Shown here one piece after another: positions 14,342 to 20,014 of a stretch of DNA of 20,014 nt. Position numbers and translations under genes: made by a program. The stretch covers positions 1-20,014 of the forward strand of contig JAJBVJ010000172.1 of the NCBI GenBank assembly GCA_020859875.1. The letters are read 5' to 3'. Source of the stretch: Rikenellaceae bacterium. Its GTDB lineage: Bacteria > Bacteroidota > Bacteroidia > Bacteroidales > Rikenellaceae. Every line of letters starts with the position of its first letter. The stretch's first letter is position 1. The notes below the pieces were generated by a model. That model had not been told where the DNA came from. It did not search any database and saw only the letters and a list, made by a program, of their open reading frames with translations.

Positions 14342-16393
14342 ATGAAAAGGTTTATCATTACATTGCTCCTCTGCCCGGCAATTCTGGGGGCGTGCCGCGG
14401 GGATAAATACGAGGTAACCCTGGAGACACTTCTGGACGAGATGGTCTCATGCGAGGCGATGACCCGCTTCCCGGATTACCGCTGCCTCCAGCAGAGCAGC
14501 TACGACCGCCGGAGCGTCTCACCCGACGCTAAGGGCTGGTTCGCAAATAACGACGGCTTCGGATTCATCCGCACCGACACGATAGACGGTCGGGTCGAAA
14601 AAGTCCTTTTCGAGGATTTCGGGCCGGGCGCAATTACCCGGATATGGAAGACCGCCATGAATAAGAACGGGACGTTGCGCTTCTATTTCGACGGCAGCGC
14701 CGCTCCCGGATGGACGGTTCCCTGCTACGACCTGGTAAAATTCGGCATTCCGATGGGTGAAGGCATGATACTTCCCCACACCAGTTATACGGAAGAGGGG
14801 AAAGGGGGCAGCACCTTTTTCTTGCCCATATCCTACGCTTCGGGATGCCGTGTGACTCTCGAACTTCCGGCCGGAGAGAAAGAGACCCCGAAATACTACC
14901 AGTTCAACTACCGGAAATACCCCGCCGGCAAGAGAGTTGATACCTTCTCTGCGAAGGTGGCCGCAAGGGCGGCAAATAAGATAATCGAAACCGGAAGGCT
15001 GTTGGCACACCCTAATGACGATACTTCGGGTATTAAGACGGAAATGTCCGGCACCTTAGAGGCCGGGTCTGCGATCGAAATGGAACTTCCCCGGGGAGGG
15101 AATGCGGTGAGCACGATCTATTTTTCTATCGAAGTCGATCCGGCCGATTACGAGCGGCTGATGCGCGGCCTCTTCTTTCGGGCCTCGTTCGACGGCGAGA
15201 CTACGGTCGACCTTCCCCTGGGCGATTTCTCGGGCGGCGGTCTCGGGGCCCGGCCGGTCGCAAGCTGGTATCTGGCATCCGACGGAGCCGGGAACATCGT
15301 AAGCCGATGGAGGATGCCATACAGGGAGTATGGATCCATTGCCCTGGTAAACCATAACGGGGAAGAGCTCCGGGCTTCGGTCACGGCATTCACATCCCCG
15401 TACCGGTGGGATGAAAATTCATTGTATTTCCACTCCTCATGGAAACAGGAACTTTCCATTCCCCTCACACCGGACGAGGAGAAATGTTTCGACTGGAATT
15501 TTACGACCCTTTACGGGCGTGGAATCTATGCCGGTGACGTCCTTTCTCTCTTCAACCATGCGCCGTCGTGGTACGGCGAGGGTGACGAGAAGATCTATGT
15601 CGACGGGGAGGAATTCCCGTCCCATTTCGGCACCGGGACTGAGGACTATTACAACAGCAGCTGGGCTCCGGTGGTGGTTTTTCAAACCCCCTTCGGCGGT
15701 GCGCCGAGGGCCGATCTGGAAAGTTCTCACGGCTATAACACCTTCTTCCGTACCCGCAACCTCGACGCCATTCCCTTTAACCGGAGTTTCGTTTTCGACC
15801 TGGAGATGCTGAGCTGGCAGGAGGGGACGGCGGATTATTACACTACTATATATTGGTACGGCGACCCCCCAACACGGCCCGCAAATATTTCAAGCGTAGA
15901 GGAGGCATTGCTTCCCCTGCCCGAAGCGCCCGTCGAAAAAGAGAGGTATAAGGTGGAGGGCGCCACGGAGTTCGAGAACCTACAGCCCTACGCGAAATCG
16001 GCGTCGATCAGTGCCGACGTCCAGAATATGGTCGGGTTTAGCGGGGACAACTGGAGCAATTCACACCAACTACTTTGCGTGGGGGGCACGCAGGGAGATT
16101 ATATCTCTTTTCGATTCACGGGCTTCGAGTCGGGGCAGTACGATGCGGAAATTTATCTTACACGGGCGCCCGATTACGGGAAAGTCTCCTCCCGTATTAA
16201 CGACGTGCCGACCGGGGTCGAATACGACGGTTGGTCTGATGACATTGCCAACTCGGGAGCCGTAAGACTCGGATCGTTCACCCCTGTCGATGGTGCTTTC
16301 ACCCTTACGGTGGATATCACGGGTACCAACCCCTCTTCGGTCGGGAACCGCTACTTCGTAGGATTGGATTGTATACGGTTTATAAAAAAATAG
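14342..16393 (+). CDS. GH172 (DUF2961) lipoprotein, predicted alpha-fructofuranosidase or related activity
   Basis: Encodes 683 residues. MKRFIITLLLCPAILGAC is a lipoprotein signal with Cys18. The GH172/DUF2961 region covers about residues 25-510: SYDRRS, NNDGFGFIR, LFEDFGPGAITRIWKT, FYFDG and the hallmark HFGTGTEDYYN. Residues about 525-683 form a second beta-sandwich module ending RYFVGLDCIRFIKK. In the characterised Bifidobacterium dentium enzyme (difructose dianhydride I synthase/hydrolase) I recall the catalytic pair as Glu270 and Glu291, 21 apart. Here Glu413 (WYGEGDE) and Glu434 (GTGTED) have the same 21-residue spacing and are the likely pair. Other GH172 members act on D-arabinofuranosides, so the family alone does not fix the substrate. 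Its place between two GH32 genes in a fructan locus favours a fructofuranoside such as a difructose dianhydride. It is co-transcribed, with the next gene starting two bases after the stop. Confidence 0.9.
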   Translation: MKRFIITLLLCPAILGACRGDKYEVTLETLLDEMVSCEAMTRFPDYRCLQQSSYDRRSVSPDAKGWFANNDGFGFIRTDTIDGRVEKVLFEDFGPGAITRIWKTAMNKNGTLRFYFDGSAAPGWTVPCYDLVKFGIPMGEGMILPHTSYTEEGKGGSTFFLPISYASGCRVTLELPAGEKETPKYYQFNYRKYPAGKRVDTFSAKVAARAANKIIETGRLLAHPNDDTSGIKTEMSGTLEAGSAIEMELPRGGNAVSTIYFSIEVDPADYERLMRGLFFRASFDGETTVDLPLGDFSGGGLGARPVASWYLASDGAGNIVSRWRMPYREYGSIALVNHNGEELRASVTAFTSPYRWDENSLYFHSSWKQELSIPLTPDEEKCFDWNFTTLYGRGIYAGDVLSLFNHAPSWYGEGDEKIYVDGEEFPSHFGTGTEDYYNSSWAPVVVFQTPFGGAPRADLESSHGYNTFFRTRNLDAIPFNRSFVFDLEMLSWQEGTADYYTTIYWYGDPPTRPANISSVEEALLPLPEAPVEKERYKVEGATEFENLQPYAKSASISADVQNMVGFSGDNWSNSHQLLCVGGTQGDYISFRFTGFESGQYDAEIYLTRAPDYGKVSSRINDVPTGVEYDGWSDDIANSGAVRLGSFTPVDGAFTLTVDITGTNPSSVGNRYFVGLDCIRFIKK

Positions 16394-16395
16394 CC

Positions 16396-18594
16396 ATGCG
16401 AACCGGATATTATATAATGTACGTTTGTCTCCTCGCTGTGATCTTATCGGGATGCAGGCGCGGCGATATAACCATAGCCGACTTCGAGGGCGGAACATAC
16501 GAGGGTTGGGCGGTCGAAGGCGAGGCCTTCGGCGCCGCCCCTTCCCACGGTGCGGAGGGCGTTCAGAACGAAGTGACCGGCTTCGACGGGCGCTATTTGG
16601 CAAACAGTTTTGCCGGGGGCGGCGACGATCCGACCGGAACACTCACTTCCGACGAATTTTCGATCCGCCGCCGCCATATAAATTTCCTTTTGGGTGGAGG
16701 CACGGGTTGCCGCGCGGAGCTGCTGGTGGACGGAGTGCCCGTCCGCACAGCCCGCCCGCATACCGATGGCGAGGCGCTTGTAATGCGCTCATGGGACGTC
16801 ACGGAGCTGGAAGGCTCCCGCGCAAGGATACGGATCGTAGACGACCGTCGGGGAGGATGGGGACACATCCTTGCAGACCGTTTCGAGATGAGCGACCGGT
16901 CGAAGAGCGACATACTCGCGGATTACCGGTTGGATATTACAGTGGGAAAAGACCTCGTGCTTATTCCGGTCGAGGATTCCGCCCCTCCGGTAAGGGTCGA
17001 TATATTACACGACGGTATAGCCGTGGGGCCCGGGATGGATATCAGGCTTGCCCACGGAGATGCCGACTACTATGTGCCTGTGGATGTTTCGGCCTGCAAA
17101 GGAGAGGGGGTAACACTCCGGTTCGATTATATCCCTAAAAATAGCAGCTTGCCGGAAAAAATCGTCCAGGCGGACGCTCATGACTTCGACTATTCGGAGA
17201 GGTTCCGCCCGAACTACCATTTTTCACCCCGTAGGGGATGGATGAACGACCCCAACGGGATGGTCTACCACCACGGGGAGTACCACCTCTTCTTCCAGCA
17301 TAACCCCTACGGGTCTACCTGGGGAAATATGACCTGGGGCCATGCGGTATCGAAAGATCTCAGGCGGTGGGAATACCTGCCCGATGCCATCTTACCGGAT
17401 ACTCTCGGGACCATATTCTCGGGAAGCGCGGTCGTGGACAAGGATAATACCGCCGGATTCGGCCATGGCGCCATCGTTGCCGTTTATACCTCGGAAGGTA
17501 AAAGGCAAACCCAGTGCATCGCCTACAGCCTCGATAACGGCCGCACATTTACAAAATATGAGGGAAATCCGGTTTTATCGAGCGATATTTACAGCGACTT
17601 CCGCGATCCGAAAGTGCGGTGGCATGAGGCTTCGAGCAGATGGATCATGTCCCTTGCGGCCGGTCAGGTAATCGGCTTCTACTCTTCGCCCGATTTGAAG
17701 GAGTGGACCCTCGAGAGTGAATTCGGACGGGAAATAGGCTCCCACGGGGGTGTATGGGAATGTCCCGACCTTATTCCTATGGACTATAACGGGAAAACCA
17801 AGTGGGTGCTGCTGGTAAGCATCAATCCCGGCGGGCCCAACGGCGGAAGTGCGACCCAATACTTTATCGGGGATTTCGACGGGCGGATCTTCACCGCGGA
17901 CGACCTTCCGTATCCACTCTGGCTGGATTACGGGCGGGATAATTACGCGGGAGTAACATGGAGCGACGCTCCGGGCGGACGCAATATATTTATCGGATGG
18001 ATGAACAACTGGGACTATGCCAACGAGGTTCCCACTCTCAACTTTCGGAGTTCCATGACCGTTCCGCGGGAATTATCCCTTATCCACAACGGATCGCATC
18101 TGGCGGTAGTCTCCAATCCGGCGTCGGAACTGCTCAAAATGAGGGGCAGGTCGACCCCGCTGCCCGATACGAAGGTAAGCGGCGGGAAGCGGATAAATCT
18201 GGCTGTCAACGGGTCGGGATATGAGATGGAGATGGAAATCTTCCCGGCAGGGGCGGATACCTTCTCATTCTCCCTGGTTAATACCAAAGAGGAGCGGATC
18301 GACTTCGAATTCAACCTGCGGGAAGGGAAGCTCCTTGTAGACCGGTCGAAAAGCGGCGACTGCAGTTTCAGTCCTTCATTTGCCGGCAGACCCATCGAAG
18401 CACCGCTGGTGCGAAAGGATATCTACAATGTGCGCCTTGTGGTAGATACTTGTTCTACGGAACTATTCGTAAACGACGGACAGACGGTGACCACGAATAC
18501 GGTCTATCCGTCGGAACCCTGGAGCGAAATCGAATTCACTTCGGCCGGCGGCTCCGCAACATTTAAAAACATACTAATCCATACACTGAAATGA
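16396..18594 (+). CDS. GH32 levanase/exo-fructanase-like lipoprotein with N-terminal beta-sandwich modules
   Basis: Encodes 732 residues from the ATG at 16396, two bases after the previous stop; an earlier in-frame TTG (16369) lies inside the upstream gene. MRTGYYIMYVCLLAVILSGC is a lipoprotein signal (Cys20). Residues about 26-166 form a beta-sandwich often preceding GH32 (IADFEGGTYEGW, LANSFAGGGDDPTGTLTS, GGWGHILAD). About 172-248 resembles the DUF4980-type module. The GH32 propeller runs from about 274 with a canonical triad: Asp285 in WMNDPNG, Asp404 in FRDP, Glu455 in ECPD. The IGWMNNWDYANEVPT..FRSSMTVPREL stretch closely resembles Bacillus SacC-type exo-levanases. A C-terminal beta-sandwich ends the chain. 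It likely releases fructose from beta-2,6 or beta-2,1 fructan at the surface or in the periplasm. The transporter gene overlaps its stop (ATGA at 18591). Confidence 0.94.
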   Translation: MRTGYYIMYVCLLAVILSGCRRGDITIADFEGGTYEGWAVEGEAFGAAPSHGAEGVQNEVTGFDGRYLANSFAGGGDDPTGTLTSDEFSIRRRHINFLLGGGTGCRAELLVDGVPVRTARPHTDGEALVMRSWDVTELEGSRARIRIVDDRRGGWGHILADRFEMSDRSKSDILADYRLDITVGKDLVLIPVEDSAPPVRVDILHDGIAVGPGMDIRLAHGDADYYVPVDVSACKGEGVTLRFDYIPKNSSLPEKIVQADAHDFDYSERFRPNYHFSPRRGWMNDPNGMVYHHGEYHLFFQHNPYGSTWGNMTWGHAVSKDLRRWEYLPDAILPDTLGTIFSGSAVVDKDNTAGFGHGAIVAVYTSEGKRQTQCIAYSLDNGRTFTKYEGNPVLSSDIYSDFRDPKVRWHEASSRWIMSLAAGQVIGFYSSPDLKEWTLESEFGREIGSHGGVWECPDLIPMDYNGKTKWVLLVSINPGGPNGGSATQYFIGDFDGRIFTADDLPYPLWLDYGRDNYAGVTWSDAPGGRNIFIGWMNNWDYANEVPTLNFRSSMTVPRELSLIHNGSHLAVVSNPASELLKMRGRSTPLPDTKVSGGKRINLAVNGSGYEMEMEIFPAGADTFSFSLVNTKEERIDFEFNLREGKLLVDRSKSGDCSFSPSFAGRPIEAPLVRKDIYNVRLVVDTCSTELFVNDGQTVTTNTVYPSEPWSEIEFTSAGGSATFKNILIHTLK

Positions 18595-19751
18595 AACAAA
18601 AAAGCATCCTTTTGGCCCTTCTACCCGTGATGGCGACCTTCTTCGTCATGGGCTTTGTGGATCTGGTGGGAACGGCGGCCAACTATGTCAAGGAGGATTT
18701 CGGTTTGTCCGACACCATGGCCAATACCCTTCCGACAATGGTATTTTTCTGGTTCCTGGTCTTTTCGGTTCCGACCGGAATGCTGATGAACCGGATCGGA
18801 CGCCGGAAAACCGTTCTTCTCAGTCTTGTTGTTACGTTGGTGGCACTGGTGATCCCGCTGATAAATTACTCTTTCCCCTCGATGCTCGTATCTTTCGCAT
18901 TCCTGGGCATCGGGAATACCCTTATGCAGGTTTCGCTGAATCCTTTACTATCTAACATCGTTAGCGGCAGCCGTCTGGCGAGCTCGCTTACTTTCGGGCA
19001 GTTCGTAAAAGCGATCGCATCGTTCCTCGCCCCGATCATCGCGGCGTGGTCGGCGGCCCGGCTCGGCGACTGGAAATACCTTTTCCCGATTTTCATGTCG
19101 GTCGCTTTATTGGCCACGGCTTGGCTCGGAGTGACCGGGCGCGAGGAAGAGGACGAGAAATCGGGTTCGTCGCTGGGCTCGTGCCTTAAACTGCTGACCA
19201 ATCCGGTCATACTGCTTTCGTTTCTGGGGATCATGTGCCATGTGGGTATCGACGTAGGTACGAACGTGACTGCGCCCAAGATACTGATCGAAAGGCTCGG
19301 CTTCGGGCTGAACGATGCCGTAATAGCCACCAGCGTCTATTTTATTTTCCGCACGGCGGGTTGTTTCCTCGGAACGTTCATACTTGCGATTTTTTCGGCT
19401 AAAAGGTTTTTCGCCGTAAGCGTAGCCATGATGGCTGTGGCCGTTGCCGGATTGTTCGTCTTCGATTCCCTCTGGCTGATCTACGGATGTATCGCCCTCA
19501 TTGGTCTGGGCAACTCGAATATCTTTCCCATAATACTGTCGAAAGCACTGCTCTATATGCCCGAAAAAAAGAATGAGGTGTCGGGGCTTATGGTAATGGG
19601 CGTCTTCGGAGGAGCGGTTTTCCCGCCGGTAATGGGTATTACCTCCGATGCCCTTTCGAGCCAGGCCGGGGCACTTATCATATTGGGGATTTGCGTGGCT
19701 TACCTTTTTGTTCTTACCTTTACGATGAAAGAAATCTCTAATAAACAGTAA
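18591..19751 (+). CDS. MFS sugar (probably fructose) transporter, FucP-like
   Basis: Encodes 386 residues, nearly all hydrophobic, with about 11-12 predicted membrane helices. The start has the FucP-family look (FFVMGFVDLVGTAANYVKEDFGLS). The MFS loop 2-3 motif appears as GMLMNRIGRRKT, and the charged middle loop around TGREEEDEKSG separates the two halves. It is shorter than E. coli FucP (438). It probably carries fructose, released by the GH32 enzymes in the periplasm, across the inner membrane by proton symport. Specificity is inferred from the next gene, a fructokinase, two bases away; this transporter-kinase pair is found in B. thetaiotaomicron levan genes. Its ATG overlaps the GH32 stop (ATGA), indicating translational coupling. 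Confidence 0.9.
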   Translation: MKQKSILLALLPVMATFFVMGFVDLVGTAANYVKEDFGLSDTMANTLPTMVFFWFLVFSVPTGMLMNRIGRRKTVLLSLVVTLVALVIPLINYSFPSMLVSFAFLGIGNTLMQVSLNPLLSNIVSGSRLASSLTFGQFVKAIASFLAPIIAAWSAARLGDWKYLFPIFMSVALLATAWLGVTGREEEDEKSGSSLGSCLKLLTNPVILLSFLGIMCHVGIDVGTNVTAPKILIERLGFGLNDAVIATSVYFIFRTAGCFLGTFILAIFSAKRFFAVSVAMMAVAVAGLFVFDSLWLIYGCIALIGLGNSNIFPIILSKALLYMPEKKNEVSGLMVMGVFGGAVFPPVMGITSDALSSQAGALIILGICVAYLFVLTFTMKEISNKQ

Positions 19752-19753
19752 TT

Positions 19754-20014
19754 ATGGGGTACGAGGATAAAAAATGGATTGCAGGCATAGGAGAACTTTT
19801 ATGGGACGTTTTTCCCGACGGAAAGGTTCTCGGGGGAGCTCCGTGCAATTTTGCCTACCACGTATCGCAGCTCGGGCTGAAAGGGGTCGGTATAAGTGCG
19901 GTGGGCGGCGATCCTCTGGGAGACGAAATACTCTGCGAACTTAACCGGAAGAGGCTGCGGCACCTGGTCGAGGTAGTGCCGTATCCCACCGGCACCGTTC
20001 AGGTGACCCTCGAC
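19754..20014 (+). CDS. PfkB-family fructokinase, N-terminal part (cut by window end)
   Basis: The first 87 codons of a carbohydrate kinase are visible. MGYEDKKWIAGIGELLWDVFPDGK is followed by LGGAPCNFAYHVSQLGL and ISAVGGDPLGDEIL, which are the substrate-binding start and first PfkB signature typical of fructokinases (GE.LWD.FP..GGAP.N.A.H...LG). It would phosphorylate incoming fructose to fructose-6-phosphate with ATP in the cytosol, closing the pathway encoded by this locus. The catalytic Asp and the ATP site lie in the missing C-terminal part. The start ATG lies two bases after the transporter stop. Confidence 0.93.
   Translation, partial: MGYEDKKWIAGIGELLWDVFPDGKVLGGAPCNFAYHVSQLGLKGVGISAVGGDPLGDEILCELNRKRLRHLVEVVPYPTGTVQVTLD

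Larger units (their letters stand above)
6469..20014 (+). other. Fructan polysaccharide utilisation locus (operon, cut at right edge)
   Basis: Eight co-directional genes run from susC to fructokinase. Gaps are 23, about 12, 89, 7, 2, -4 and 2 bases, so they probably form one transcription unit. The order susC, susD, surface glycan-binding protein, GH32, (GH172), GH32, MFS transporter, fructokinase parallels the B. thetaiotaomicron levan locus, with the GH172 gene as an addition. No hybrid two-component sensor or other regulator is present between the start of the unit and the window end; it may lie to the right. Substrate (levan, inulin or another fructan) is inferred from family membership, not measured. 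Confidence 0.85.

Noticed and set aside
1..20014. CRISPR arrays, tRNA or rRNA genes, insertion sequences, integrases
   Set aside because: No regularly spaced direct repeats, no transposase or integrase motifs and no tRNA-like cloverleaf or rRNA sequence were noticed on reading the window.

Overview
The window looks like a chromosomal segment of a gut Bacteroidales. It carries a SusC/SusD pair, several SPII lipoproteins with short Bacteroidetes-style signals, TAnnTTTG-like -7 promoter elements and a FISUMP-type surface protein remnant. The GC-rich codon usage would suit Alistipes or another Rikenellaceae member, but the genus is an inference.

Left part (1-2900). The decayed 3' end of a FISUMP-domain surface protein runs rightward to 644 and meets, across a perfect 17-bp hairpin terminator (661-699), a leftward M13 (neprilysin/PepO-type) metallopeptidase lipoprotein (719-2749).

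Middle part (2902-6238). A compact DNA-repair-like cassette has two proteins I cannot identify (2902-3510 and 3512-4228), almost or actually overlapping, followed by an overlapping ATP-dependent DNA ligase (4215-5672). Its stop codon overlaps that of a convergent stand-alone LigD-type 3'-phosphoesterase (5669-6238). No Ku or LigD polymerase is present in the window.

Right part (6469 to the right edge). A fructan polysaccharide utilisation locus is transcribed rightward with very short gaps: SusC, SusD, a DUF4960 surface glycan-binding lipoprotein, a divergent GH32 lipoprotein, a GH172 (DUF2961) lipoprotein, a levanase-like GH32 lipoprotein, an MFS sugar transporter and the start of a PfkB fructokinase (cut by the window end). 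The inferred flow is: fructan or fructo-oligosaccharide is captured and cut at the cell surface, imported by SusCD, trimmed to fructose by GH32 enzymes, carried across the inner membrane by the MFS protein and phosphorylated by fructokinase. The order mirrors the Bacteroides thetaiotaomicron levan locus, with a GH172 gene added. GH172 includes an alpha-fructofuranosidase acting on difructose dianhydride I, so the locus may also handle cyclic or alpha-linked fructose disaccharides.

The two points most worth checking are the GH172-GH32 combination, and the apparent one-base deletion in a T-run that separates the surface glycan-binding protein from its lipoprotein signal. No tRNA, rRNA, CRISPR array, insertion sequence or integrase was seen.
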